Shown in pieces: positions 17,584 to 26,062 of a DNA stretch of 64,000 bases. This DNA is from Sphingomonas glacialis (GTDB lineage Bacteria > Pseudomonadota > Alphaproteobacteria > Sphingomonadales > Sphingomonadaceae). Every line of letters starts with the position of its first letter. Within the stretch, counting starts at the first letter, position 1. The notes below the pieces were generated by a model. The model saw nothing but the letters and a program-made list of their open reading frames with translations. It was not told the origin of the DNA and did no database searches. The stretch lies in NCBI RefSeq assembly GCF_014653575.1, contig NZ_BNAQ01000010.1:1-64000 (forward strand), written 5' to 3'. Made by a program: the position numbers and the translations under genes.

Positions 17584-17879
17584 TTCCTGCGGCCCTGGGT
17601 GAGCCAAACCCGCCCGTAAGGATGCGTAGTTTTGATCATGCAGGCAGAATTTATGATGTTTCTGCCTGCGTGCTGCCTCAGTCACCGCGCACCGTAACCG
17701 TCCGTGTGACCTGCAATGGTCACGGTATCTATTACGACTATCCGGGTGGCGTCCGTACCCAGCAGAGGCACGAGGTAACCTTCTTGGGCGAGATCGATCT
17801 CACGCATCTCGAGACAATGAATGCGGTCGATTACACGATGAATGACGCGGAGAAGCTCGTAAGGGCATGGGTATCATGA
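17580..17879 (+). CDS. hypothetical protein translationally coupled to dnaK
   Basis: 99 residues starting at an ATG that overlaps the dnaK stop by 4 bp. No family is recognised. The sequence (YDVSACVLPQSPRTVTVRVTCNGHGIYYDYPGG, then EVTFLGEIDLTHLETMN) has beta-rich character and no signal peptide or membrane helix. An in-frame ATG at 17622 is an alternative start. Coupling suggests a role linked to chaperone production, but nothing more can be said. Confidence 0.5.
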   Translation: MIPAALGEPNPPVRMRSFDHAGRIYDVSACVLPQSPRTVTVRVTCNGHGIYYDYPGGVRTQQRHEVTFLGEIDLTHLETMNAVDYTMNDAEKLVRAWVS

Positions 17880-18077
17880 CCCAACATTTGCACAGGCGCT
17901 GAGTGACATTGTCCGCGTCCGCCGGTGGATGTCGACGTGCTTGAGCGGCGCGAGATTAGGCGTTGCAGCGATCCTCGAACGAACTCCAGACGGTTTAGGA
18001 TGAAGGAACGATAGTTAAATCAGTGATTTGGTGTGCGGCCTGCCCCAGCCCACGACATTTCGTCCGATACAACGAAA

Positions 18078-18108
18078 AGTGCGCCGAAGACGATTCCTTC
18101 GGCGCACT
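18078..18108 (-). terminator. rho-independent terminator
   Basis: A perfect 12-bp stem (AGTGCGCCGAAG / CTTCGGCGCACT) with a 7-base loop is followed on the minus strand by TTTTCGTT. It lies about 20 bp after the stop of the minus-strand gene ending at 18129 and could also stop plus-strand transcripts from dnaK. Confidence 0.8.
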
Positions 18109-18128
18109 CTCGTCCGATCTGGCTGGCG

Positions 18129-18581
18129 CTAGGACATCTTGATGTGCACGCCGCCAACGCCAAGATTAACTTGAATGCCGCGCTCGCGGGCGTGGACGTT
18201 CATCACGACACCGTGCTCGTTCGACATTGTCGAACTCTCACCACCGGCTTTGCCGAGCGAGGCTCCAATAGCTGCCCTGCCATAGGTACCCGCGAATTCC
18301 GACGGTGATTTCAGATGGTAGACTTCAGCTACCCCGTGAACCTTGTCGACTCCGACACCAACGGCTCCAAGACCCTCAACCTTGAAGGGATAACTATGCC
18401 CATTATACTTCAAGATTCCGTGGCCCCAGGTGTATCGAGCGCCAACCGCGACAGTTTCTGTGGAGAACGTCGCGGTCGCATTGGGCTGATCTGATCGAGC
18501 AGCCGGAGCGGCTATCGCGACGGTTGCTACGATTGTACCCGCAACGGCAAGTGCGGCGAAAGCCGAATAGAGTTTTTTCAC
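18129..18581 (-). CDS. secreted glycine-rich protein of unknown function
   Basis: About 150 residues with a signal peptide (LYSAFAALAVAGTIVATVAIAAPAA). The mature part has repeating beta-strands (VGARYTWGHGILKYNGHSYP, EGLGAVGVGVDKVHGVAEVY, GRAAIGASLGKAGG) and ends VNLGVGGVHIKM. The pattern is loosely like SYLF/EipA-type periplasmic proteins, but I am not sure of family. I prefer GTG 18581 because GGAG precedes it by 6 bases; ATG 18587 and ATG 18611 are in frame. A promoter element copy lies upstream and a strong terminator downstream, so it is a single-gene unit. Confidence 0.65.
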   Translation of the reverse strand: MKKLYSAFAALAVAGTIVATVAIAAPAARSDQPNATATFSTETVAVGARYTWGHGILKYNGHSYPFKVEGLGAVGVGVDKVHGVAEVYHLKSPSEFAGTYGRAAIGASLGKAGGESSTMSNEHGVVMNVHARERGIQVNLGVGGVHIKMS

Positions 18582-18661
18582 GATCATCTCCAGTTTCGCG
18601 GGCACGAACAATCTCGCGGCGCGAGATATCTTCGCTAAGAGGAATGCCTGGCTGCGAGCAG

Positions 18662-18681
18662 CATCGGAAAGTACTCACCGT
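18662..18681 (-). promoter_or_regulatory. stress-island promoter element, copy 5
   Basis: Minus-strand reading ACGGTGAGTACTTTCCGATG, about 80 bp from the preferred start of the secreted protein gene and facing it. It differs from the consensus at two positions (A for S, C for G). Confidence 0.5.
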
Positions 18682-18747
18682 ATTTTATGCGGTAATCGCC
18701 AGTAGTTGGTAGAATTTGGATGAGGCTTGCCGACCGGCAGCGATAGC

Positions 18748-20064
18748 TCAATAGGAGGCGGCAAACTCGAGCGCGACTTGCCGTGTGGCACCGTTCGAGT
18801 AACCCGCCTGCCGGGCTGTAGAAACCGGAACAGGTGCTGCTGCGGCCGTGATCAAAGCGAAGTGGTCCATCGCATGCCGGACCATATTGTGCCACGTCAT
18901 GGAGCGGCCGTGCGCGTAGGCAATTTTTGCCGTTTTAGCGCGCAGGGGATTGTCGGTTAGCAGGTTCGCTACGGCCTTTGCCGTACCGGCTACGTCCCCG
19001 AACGAAACCAGCTGCCCCCCACCGTCAGCGAGGAGCTCGCATGCGTGGATATAGGGCGTGGAGACGATCGGTTTCCCGAGCCCAAATGCATAAGCGAGCG
19101 CTCCAGACGTGATCTGTGCGGGATTGCCGTAAGGCGTGACATAGACATCTGCGGCGGCAATCCGTTCAAGCAGATCCGCTTCGCATAGAAACCGGTTCAC
19201 CCAGTGCACGTGACCCGCGACGCCAAGCGCAGTCGCGAGCGCCTGCAATCGTTCACGATAGGCTTCGTTCTCGGATGCAAGCAGATGAGGGTGCGTAGCG
19301 CCTATGACGGCGTACAGCGCACTAGGGCAACGTTTGAGGATCGCCGGCAAAGCCTCGATCATGGTTTCGATACCCTTCCCTGGAGAAAGCAGGCCAAAGG
19401 TGAGGATTGTCGGCCGCTCCTCCAAGCCAAAGCAGCGTTGTGCCAGGGCAGGCTCGACGTAAGCTCGATCCGGTATCCCGTGCGGTATCACCGCGATTTT
19501 GGCTGGGCAGACCCCATAGCTCCCTATCAGGATCGAGCGGGCACGCTCGGCCATGACGATCAGGAGCGCGGCACGATCAGCAATGCGCTCTATCACCTCG
19601 CGCTGATCGGAGTCGGGCGTTTCAAGCACCGTATGAAGTGATACGGCGAGTGGTGTATCAGTTTGCTCAAGTATCTGAAGAAAGTAGCATCCCGCTGGAC
19701 CGCCAAAGATCCCAAACTCATGTTGAACCCAGATAAGGTCTGCATCGCTGGCGCGGATTGCCTGTGCGGCGTACCTGTGACTCTGGACGTCTGTCTGTTC
19801 GATTGATCGGGTAACCGACTCTGGAAAACAGTAGTGCCCCCCCGGATCGACCATTGCATAGTGATCGATCGAGCACTCGGGAAAGCAGGTAACCAGCGCG
19901 TCATAAACATGGCTGGTAAACGTCGCCAAACCACAAAGGCGCGGCAGAGCGTTGCCAATCAAGGCGATCCGCGTTGGGCGCGTAACCGTTTTCGAATGAT
20001 TGGCGGCTGACCCTAGCCCGCCGGTTTGTAGAAGCGGCCTGCGAATGTCAGCGATAGCGTACAT
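18748..20064 (-). CDS. glycosyltransferase, GT4/GT1-like
   Basis: 438 residues with the GT-B two-domain layout. The N-terminal domain includes RIALIGNALPRLCGLATFTSHV and WVQHEFGIFGG. The C-terminal domain has ILTFGLLSPGKGIETMIEALP (nucleotide-sugar domain start), AAADVYVTPYGNPAQITSGALAYAFGLGKPIVSTPY (donor-binding E/N-rich loop region) and a final helical part. It probably transfers a sugar from a nucleotide donor; the acceptor is unknown. In sphingomonads such enzymes often act in stress-induced mannosylation or trehalose-like synthesis, but this is speculation. It is monocistronic with an element copy about 170 bp upstream. Confidence 0.8.
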   Translation of the reverse strand: MYAIADIRRPLLQTGGLGSAANHSKTVTRPTRIALIGNALPRLCGLATFTSHVYDALVTCFPECSIDHYAMVDPGGHYCFPESVTRSIEQTDVQSHRYAAQAIRASDADLIWVQHEFGIFGGPAGCYFLQILEQTDTPLAVSLHTVLETPDSDQREVIERIADRAALLIVMAERARSILIGSYGVCPAKIAVIPHGIPDRAYVEPALAQRCFGLEERPTILTFGLLSPGKGIETMIEALPAILKRCPSALYAVIGATHPHLLASENEAYRERLQALATALGVAGHVHWVNRFLCEADLLERIAAADVYVTPYGNPAQITSGALAYAFGLGKPIVSTPYIHACELLADGGGQLVSFGDVAGTAKAVANLLTDNPLRAKTAKIAYAHGRSMTWHNMVRHAMDHFALITAAAAPVPVSTARQAGYSNGATRQVALEFAASY

Positions 20065-20455
20065 CCGATGTTCCTTCGACGAAAGGCAAACCGTCGGTCT
20101 GGAAACGGCTTCATCAAAACGCTGCTAATTCGGATGACAACGTGCGTGAGAAGCGGTTGTGATCTTGACGCAGCTGGGACCGGACCTGAACCCACAAAAC
20201 ATTAGACTTTAATTCCGCGCGATTCGTAGGGTCGGAAACTACGCATCTTGCCCGATGACATTAGCTGGCGGCGCCCAAGGCGCGGGCCAAAACCAACTAT
20301 GTCTCAAGACTTTGCTGGATTTTGCGTACGCAGCGACGGTCAGCTGCGGGCGCTGACCGATATTTCGATCCCTGGAGCCGAATGCACTACGAGCGGCTCA
20401 AGCTGGCGGATCATCGGCTTCGGGACTGTGCTGGCCGACAATGCCGCACCAATGC
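20065..20455. other. intergenic with one regulatory element
   Basis: 391 bp between the glycosyltransferase start and the P-type ATPase stop. It carries element copy 6; short open frames such as the one at 20248-20475 have no recognised similarity and no good ribosome site. Confidence 0.5.
20231..20250 (-). promoter_or_regulatory. stress-island promoter element, copy 6
   Basis: Minus-strand reading CAAGATGCGTAGTTTCCGAC, a full match to the consensus, facing the glycosyltransferase gene from about 167 bp. Confidence 0.7.
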
Positions 20456-22828
20456 TCATAATTTTGCCCTGCTGAGCCGTAGAGCATTTGTTACGACGGT
20501 GAAGCTCGATAGCGCCATTGCAGCGCCTGCAATCATGGGTGAGAGCAACAAACCGGTCATTGGATAAAGTACACCTGCAGCCAGGGGTACGCCAACGCCG
20601 TTGAACACGAACGAGAAAAAAAGGTTCTGGCGGATGTTGCGCATTGTCGCCTTGGCCAACCGACGAGCTCGCACCATGGCAGAAAGATCGCCGTTCGTCA
20701 ATGTCATACCCGCGCTTTTGATCGCGACATCGGTACCGGTGCCCATCGCCACGCCGACATCGGCCGCAGCGAGCGCGGGCGCATCGTTTATACCGTCCCC
20801 GGCCATCGCCACCTTGGCACCCTTGGCTTTGAGTTCGCCGATGATCCGCGCCTTGTCTTCGGGCTTTAGCCCGGCATGGACTTCGTCGATCCCGCCAATG
20901 GCTTTGGCCACGGCCTGCGCAGTGGCCTCGGCATCGCCGGTAAGCATCACGATCCGCAACCCTTCGGCTTTCAGTGCGGCAATCGCATCGCGTGCGGATG
21001 CGCGAATCGGATCAGCAACCGCGAGCAGTCCTGCAAGGTGCCCATCAATCGCGACCAGCATCACTCCGGCACCGGCGGCGCGATAGCGCGCCCCGGCCTC
21101 GGCCAGCGGCGCAGCGTCGAGCCCAATACGGGTCATCTGTGCAGCGTTGCCCAGCACAACTACCTTGCCATCGACGCAGCCACTGACGCCGAGCCCGGTC
21201 TGGGATTCGAACTGCTCCACGTTGCCCGGCACCAGCCCTTCTTCCTGCGCCGCCACCACGATAGCGCGGGCGAGTGGGTGCTCCGATTGCCCTTCTACCG
21301 CCGCAGCCGCTGCCAGCAGGGCGTCGCGATCAATGCCTTTAACCGGCTCAATCGCGGCTACCTTGGGCCGCCCCTCGGTGAGAGTCCCGGTCTTGTCGAT
21401 CACGAGTGTGTCGACGCTGTCCATCATCTGCAATGCCTCGGCGTTCTTGATGAGGACACCTGCGCGCGCGCCGCGGCCCGTGCCGACCATGATCGACATC
21501 GGCGTTGCAAGGCCAAGCGCGCAGGGACAGGCGATAATCAGGACCGCGATGGCATTGAGCAGCGCATGGCCGAAGCGGGGCTCTGGTCCGACGAAATTCC
21601 ATATGACGAACGTCAGCACCGCGATTCCCACGACGAGTGGGACAAACCACCCCGAGACGCGATCGGCGATCGCCTGGATCGGCGCTCTACTGCGCTGTGC
21701 CTCGGCCACCATTTTGACGATGCGGGAAAGGACGGTGTCGGCGCCGACGGCACGAGCCTCGATGAGCAGCGATCCGGTGCCGTTGATCGTTCCGCCAGTC
21801 GCTTGGGCAGCGCTATGCTTCAGAACGGGTGTCGGCTCGCCAGTGATCATCGATTCATCGACTGACGATTTCCCTTCGACGACCACGCCGTCCACTGGCA
21901 TCGCTTCACCGGGCCGCACCCGCAGACGGTCGCCCGTCGCAACCTCGGCGAGCCCGACCTCCTCTTCGCTGCCATCGCTTCGAAGGCGCCGCGCGGTCTT
22001 GGGTGTGAGATCCATCAGCGCACGGATCGCACGGCCGGTAGCAGCGCGCGCCTGCAATTCGAGCACCTGCCCCATTAACACGAGCGTCACGACGACGCCT
22101 GCGGCTTCATAATAAACCGGCACGATACCGTGCATCCGGAACGACGGCGGGAAGAGCGCCGGCGCGATGGTCGCGATGAGGCTATAGGAAAACGCAGAGC
22201 CGACGCCGATCGAGACGAGGGTGAACATATTGGGATGCCGGGTCACGATCGACTTCCAGCCGCGTTGGAAAAACGGCCAGCCGGCCCACAAAACGATCGG
22301 CGCTGTCAGCACAAGTTGGACCCAGGGGTCGATCCCTGACGGGACGAGCTGACGCCCAATCATCTCCGCCCCCATGGAGATAGCAAGTAACGGCACGCTG
22401 AGTGCCGCGGCTATCCAGGCACGACGCGTGAAGTCGACCAGTTCCGGGTTCGGGACGTCGTCTTGCGTTGGCTCTTCCGACTCGAGTGCCATACCACAGA
22501 TTGGGCAAGTTCCGGGCCCATTTCGCTGGATCTGCGGATGCATCGGGCAGGTCCACACACCGCCTGGCTTTGCTCCGACAGCAAACTTGTATTGACCGCT
22601 GACATGATTCTGGGGGTTCGCGACGAATTTCGAGCTGCAGCCAGCTGAACAGAAATGAAATTGAATGTTCCCGTGCATCGTATGATGCGGCACCTTGGTG
22701 GGATCAACCTCCACGCCACAGACCGGATCCCTCCACGCGGCGGTGGCATCCTTGCCTGTTGTTAGATGACTGCAAGCTCGAGAGCTGGCGGAAACTTCAT
22801 GATCATGCTCGTTAATGAGTTTCGTCAT
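20456..22828 (-). CDS. copA: copper-type P1B ATPase with YHS and heavy-metal-binding N-terminus
   Basis: 790 residues. The N-terminus has a YHS domain (DPVCGVEVDPTKVP…FCSAGCSSKF, about 33-75) and a heavy-metal-binding motif (WTCPMHPQIQRNGPGTCPICGM, about 87-108) instead of the usual HMA domains. The core has the actuator GEAMPVDGVVVEGKSSVDES / TGEP, the metal site ACPCALGLATP (CPC, near 436), DKTGTLTEG with the phosphorylated Asp (near 478), HPLARAI and GDGINDAPALAAADVG. It exports Cu(I)/Ag(I) across the inner membrane. ATG 22828 follows GGAGAAGCGGC; the frame extends to 23038 without similarity. No shared promoter element is seen upstream. Confidence 0.92.
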   Translation of the reverse strand: MTKLINEHDHEVSASSRACSHLTTGKDATAAWRDPVCGVEVDPTKVPHHTMHGNIQFHFCSAGCSSKFVANPQNHVSGQYKFAVGAKPGGVWTCPMHPQIQRNGPGTCPICGMALESEEPTQDDVPNPELVDFTRRAWIAAALSVPLLAISMGAEMIGRQLVPSGIDPWVQLVLTAPIVLWAGWPFFQRGWKSIVTRHPNMFTLVSIGVGSAFSYSLIATIAPALFPPSFRMHGIVPVYYEAAGVVVTLVLMGQVLELQARAATGRAIRALMDLTPKTARRLRSDGSEEEVGLAEVATGDRLRVRPGEAMPVDGVVVEGKSSVDESMITGEPTPVLKHSAAQATGGTINGTGSLLIEARAVGADTVLSRIVKMVAEAQRSRAPIQAIADRVSGWFVPLVVGIAVLTFVIWNFVGPEPRFGHALLNAIAVLIIACPCALGLATPMSIMVGTGRGARAGVLIKNAEALQMMDSVDTLVIDKTGTLTEGRPKVAAIEPVKGIDRDALLAAAAAVEGQSEHPLARAIVVAAQEEGLVPGNVEQFESQTGLGVSGCVDGKVVVLGNAAQMTRIGLDAAPLAEAGARYRAAGAGVMLVAIDGHLAGLLAVADPIRASARDAIAALKAEGLRIVMLTGDAEATAQAVAKAIGGIDEVHAGLKPEDKARIIGELKAKGAKVAMAGDGINDAPALAAADVGVAMGTGTDVAIKSAGMTLTNGDLSAMVRARRLAKATMRNIRQNLFFSFVFNGVGVPLAAGVLYPMTGLLLSPMIAGAAMALSSFTVVTNALRLSRAKL

Positions 22829-23171
22829 GCCGCTTCTCCGACTCACTGGTTTTTGAGGCCGGCTGCCATGTTCAAGGTCGAAACGCTCGTTGGGTGGATC
22901 GTTGCGGTATTTTCGTGTTGCCGTCACGGAGCGGTTAAGCGGCAGTCCGAAATCGTGCCTATGCAAGACCCATAGCGAGTATCCGCATTCGGACGGCAAT
23001 TCGCATGGGCGCACACCGGCGTATGGAGAACCATCCAAGTCGATGCAGACTTTAAATCCGCGCGTTCGAATTGCGCGTGGCCCACGGCCGACGACGTGCC
23101 AAGTCGTTCGGCCGCATCAGAAGCAAGCCTCAGCAGCATACGACTATGATGCAGCTAAAGAAGCTATTAGA
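22829..23171. other. intergenic, nothing recognised
   Basis: 343 bp upstream of the ATPase gene. I find no gene, no strong hairpin and no copy of the stress-island element; the ATPase promoter must lie here. Confidence 0.4.
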
Positions 23172-23408
23172 CTAAACAGTGGCCATTTCGATTTTCATCT
23201 CGCGATACTGGTCGCGCGTGATCTCGCCACTGGCATAACGCTCGTTCAAGATGGTGGCCGCGTCCTTGCGTTGCGATCCGTCAAATTTGCGGTGTGCGCG
23301 GTACGTGTACCCCCAAGTGCCGATGCTCGAGAACACCAGGAAGATGAACCCCATCCACAAGATCCAGTCCCATAGGAAAAAGGATCCATTCGCGTTCATA
23401 TACGACAT
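23172..23408 (-). CDS. small membrane protein with SHOCT domain
   Basis: 78 residues. One membrane helix at about 10-30 (FFLWDWILWMGFIFLVFSSIG) is followed by a C-terminal SHOCT motif (AATILNERYASGEITRDQYREMKIEM), a short domain found at the C-terminus of many small membrane proteins, thought to mediate oligomerisation. ATG 23408 was preferred because GGAG stands 8 bases before it; the frame opens at 23426. Preceded by element copy 7. Confidence 0.8.
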   Translation of the reverse strand: MSYMNANGSFFLWDWILWMGFIFLVFSSIGTWGYTYRAHRKFDGSQRKDAATILNERYASGEITRDQYREMKIEMATV

Positions 23409-23500
23409 CGAGAATTCTCCAGGCATCGGGCCATGATTGTTGAGCGCTCAGTATGGGCGTTCATGATCCCCGATGGCGCCTAGTGCGCGTTAAAACGACG

Positions 23501-23520
23501 GACGGAATCTACCTAGTCCG
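23501..23520 (-). promoter_or_regulatory. stress-island promoter element, copy 7
   Basis: Minus-strand reading CGGACTAGGTAGATTCCGTC, about 93 bp from the SHOCT protein start and facing it. Confidence 0.65.
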
Positions 23521-23623
23521 TTGCAGCAGGGTCGTGTGCAAAGACGTGATCCTGTGCGAGCGATATAAACGCTTTGATCTGCGATCTGCGACGGCTCTTC
23601 TGATCGGCGTGGACCTTCGCCCT

Positions 23624-23643
23624 GCTGTAGGTATTTTCCGGCC
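23624..23643 (+). promoter_or_regulatory. stress-island promoter element, copy 8
   Basis: Plus-strand reading GCTGTAGGTATTTTCCGGCC, 124 bp from the DUF2171 gene start and facing it. With copy 7 it makes another back-to-back pair in a divergent region. Confidence 0.6.
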
Positions 23644-23766
23644 CTGCACTCGGGTGTGCCCGCCTCCTAAGCCTGTCAGGCAAATTTGGTGTCGGCGCTT
23701 CAAGTCCGTCGTCGACGGCCGCTATCAAGTTCGGTCGAATCGGCTAGATTCCAGAAGGAAATCGCA

Positions 23767-24096
23767 ATGTTTACAGCTCAGCAAATCAGGCACGGAATGA
23801 CAGTGAACGACACCCACGGTCTCCATATCGGTACCGTGGATAAGGTTAGAGACTATGTAGTCGAGCTAACCCGCGAAGGGTTTGCCGACGGCCTCCACCA
23901 TTTCGTGCCGCTTGCTGCCGTTACGAACGTCGACGGTAACGCGATGCTCGTTGATCCGGGCCACGCAACGACGATCGAAGCGGTGGAGGGCGCGGTCGCT
24001 TACGCGCGCGGGCACCCGTCTATGACAAATCGGTCGGACGCGGTCTTCGGTACACCCGGAGATGCCAGTGGCATGGGCGGTTGGGGCGCTCGATGA
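23767..24096 (+). CDS. DUF2171-family protein
   Basis: 109 residues. The pattern FTAQQIRHGMTVNDTHGLHIGTVDKV, then LTREGFADGLHHFVPLAAVTNVDG, is typical of DUF2171, a PRC-barrel-like family found in sphingomonads and other stress-adapted bacteria; function unknown. The tail is Gly-rich (GTPGDASGMGGWGAR). ATG 23767 is preceded by AAGGAAA, and the longer frame from 23686 is not needed. Soluble, no signal peptide. Confidence 0.8.
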   Translation: MFTAQQIRHGMTVNDTHGLHIGTVDKVRDYVVELTREGFADGLHHFVPLAAVTNVDGNAMLVDPGHATTIEAVEGAVAYARGHPSMTNRSDAVFGTPGDASGMGGWGAR

Positions 24097-24502
24097 CCGT
24101 TCTGGCGTAGACGCCGGGCCAGCTGCACCATAAAGGCGTAGTAGTTGGCTCGCACGCGTCCCTGGCTTGGCTCCGAGTCGATCGCTTGGGGATTAAAAAC
24201 GCGACCTTGGACCTATGGGTTAGCAAGCTTTATTGTAGCGGGCGATGTTGAAACAGGTCGTCGTTGCTTGGACCCACATTTGTCACCGCCAGTTCTACGT
24301 TAGTTTTAACCTCGACGTCATTTTCCGGCTATACTGATGGTGCGAGGCGGCTCTTCGATCGCCATGGCGGACGCTTCCAGCAGGCTAATCCGGCATCAAG
24401 CCAAGAATCTGCTGATACAATCATCGATGGCATTGACCAAGAGCTTACGATGATCGTCGCCAGCGCGATGCTGGCGACGCCTTAGATGATGCGAAACCCC
24501 CG
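24097..24502. other. intergenic, no supported gene
   Basis: 406 bp. An open frame at 24264-24485 (73 codons, DTIIDGIDQELTMIVASAML near its end) has no recognised family and no clear ribosome site, so I leave it unannotated. The stretch may hold the 3' end of the DUF2171 transcript. Confidence 0.35.
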
Positions 24503-25105
24503 TTACAGATAGTATGGATCATAATAGTAAGGATATAGATAGGTATTGTAGTACGGGTAGCGGAGTCCATCATTATAGTAGCTGGCGCCGAAATCGTCAT
24601 TCAGGACGTCTGTCCTCGATCGGCGACGGATCGTGCCGGAGAGGGCCTTCATGCGATTATCGAGACGATCCTCCGCAGTCTCCGACACCTCGGTCAGCAC
24701 GGCATACTGACCCCTTTTGAGCAGGAAGATCATTGCCTCCTCGGCGGCTTCGTTTTCAGCGACATGTGCCAGATCAGCAGCACCGCCGACCGCACCGCCG
24801 ACTACGCCGCCGATAGCCACGGCAGCTCCCGTCGCGATGGTCGCCGCACCTGCGGCCCCCAATACCATACCGATAGGTCCTGCCACTGCGCCGAGGAGCG
24901 CGCCCAATCCTATCCCGGCAGCCGTGCGAAAGCCGTTATGGGTTTTCTTGCTTGAGACATCGACGTAGCCGCCGAGATCGCTGCGGCGCACGATCGATGC
25001 GCCATGCACGGTCAGATCGCCGACCTTGTCCATGACCCACAGCGCCTGGAGACCAGCTCGGGCTTGCTCATGATCATCAAAAATAATCGCGACATAATTG
25101 TCCAT
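24503..25105 (-). CDS. DUF1269-like membrane-associated protein with Tyr-rich tail
   Basis: 200 residues. The N-terminal part (NYVAIIFDDHEQARAGLQAL, then a DLTVHGASIVRR strand) resembles DUF1269-type proteins. It is followed by a long Gly/Ala helical hairpin (GIGLGALLGAVAGPIGMVLG and ATGAAVAIGGVVGGAVGGAA) likely to insert in or glide along the membrane, and a C-terminal part with alternating charge. The last 30 residues are extremely Tyr-rich (about 12 of 30). Function unknown. ATG 25105 follows the stop of the upstream gene by 10 bp, so both are one operon under element copy 9. Confidence 0.7.
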   Translation of the reverse strand: MDNYVAIIFDDHEQARAGLQALWVMDKVGDLTVHGASIVRRSDLGGYVDVSSKKTHNGFRTAAGIGLGALLGAVAGPIGMVLGAAGAATIATGAAVAIGGVVGGAVGGAADLAHVAENEAAEEAMIFLLKRGQYAVLTEVSETAEDRLDNRMKALSGTIRRRSRTDVLNDDFGASYYNDGLRYPYYNTYLYPYYYDPYYL

Positions 25106-25115
25106 GATATTACCG

Positions 25116-25505
25116 TTAATTTGCGGGGGCGGGGGAAGCGGCGGTGGCCTGGCCACGTAGCTCGGCAACAGCGTGACTAATGCTCTGTGCGGCTGCGTGA
25201 CTGCCGTCCAACAACGTCAGGTTGGCTTGCTTCAGCCGCGCCGCGCCAGTGGCAAGATTGTCCTTTGCCTGCTGAGGTGCCGCCTTCAGCTTTTCGGCGG
25301 CATTGAGCATGAAGCCCTTGACCTTCTCGTTCTGGGTCATCGCGTCGGCCTTCAGCCGTTCGCCGAGCGCATGCGCCTTGTCCGACACAATTTTGAAGTC
25401 CGCATCGGTGGTCCTCTCGATGTTGGCAATGTTCTCACTGATCTTTTGGTGAAGATCCTGTGCGTCGCGGCGCGCAACATCGAGCATCGTAATTCTGTCT
25501 GTCAT
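25116..25505 (-). CDS. hypothetical helical (coiled-coil) protein
   Basis: 129 residues, almost entirely helical: ISENIANIERTTDADFKIVS, DKAHALGERLKADAMTQNEK, LNAAEKLKAAPQQAKDNLAT, ending in an Ala/Pro tail. It has no signal peptide and no cysteine. The heptad pattern is like phasin or late-embryogenesis-type stress proteins, but no family can be named with confidence. First gene of a two-gene operon; element copy 9 lies 79 bp upstream. Confidence 0.65.
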   Translation of the reverse strand: MTDRITMLDVARRDAQDLHQKISENIANIERTTDADFKIVSDKAHALGERLKADAMTQNEKVKGFMLNAAEKLKAAPQQAKDNLATGAARLKQANLTLLDGSHAAAQSISHAVAELRGQATAASPAPAN

Positions 25506-25583
25506 CGGAAAAATCTCTCGATACTATGGGTAACCGGATGGGAGTCGAGAGGCAGCTAGGCAGGTCTGACGACGACCGGAAGG

Positions 25584-25603
25584 GTCGGAAACTACCCAGG
25601 CGC
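25584..25603 (-). promoter_or_regulatory. stress-island promoter element, copy 9
   Basis: Minus-strand reading GCGCCTGGGTAGTTTCCGAC, 79 bp from the helical protein gene and facing it. Confidence 0.7.
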
Positions 25604-25981
25604 CAGCACTGGATGGGAGGCGGTAATTTCATCCCCGCCACAAGGGTCGAAGCCATAGCTGACGGCGGGACCAGTCAGGAAACTGTCCTGACGAATGGCG
25701 GCAGACAATTCAGCGCCACGCCAGCGCACACAAGGCAGCCGCACCATCCGGGTCCGCGAGCGTCTCATGAGCAACTGCGAAAAACCAAGCGCCCGATCGA
25801 TCAATTGCCGCAGGGTTGAGGTTCGGCTGGCGGACCAGGCATTGATGGCGCACTCAGACCGCCCCGGCGACAGGCTTCTGCGATGCTTCGCGCGCCGTAG
25901 CATTGTCGATCCATCGTCATGGCTGTGCTTGAAAACCCTGAAAAAATTGCGGGTGAAGCGTGCGGTGTCAGATCATGCGGC

Positions 25982-26001
25982 TTCGGTAGGTAGATGCCGA
26001 G
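25982..26001 (+). promoter_or_regulatory. stress-island promoter element, weak copy 10
   Basis: Plus-strand reading TTCGGTAGGTAGATGCCGAG, 62 bp upstream of the exporter adaptor gene. One core mismatch (G for T in TTCCG) makes it the weakest copy, but position and direction fit. Confidence 0.45.
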
Positions 26002-26062
26002 CCTGTTGCCGGGGTGTCGTTGATTCTACGCAATCGCCGATGAACCGGATGATGCAGCCTCA

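Larger units (their letters stand above)
25506..26062. other. intergenic with two regulatory elements
   Basis: 557 bp between divergent units. Copy 9 faces the minus-strand operon and a weaker copy 10 faces the exporter operon. A minus-strand open frame (25592-25903) and plus-strand ones are present, but none has a good start or a recognised family. Confidence 0.45.

Noticed and set aside
17621..17638. Further element-like sequence GATGCGTAGTTTTGATCA
   Set aside because: It lies inside the coding part of the gene after dnaK, lacks TTCCG, and has no gene just downstream except the one it sits in.
20248..20475. 75-codon plus-strand frame between glycosyltransferase and ATPase
   Set aside because: No ribosome site, no family, and it overlaps the ATPase 3' end.
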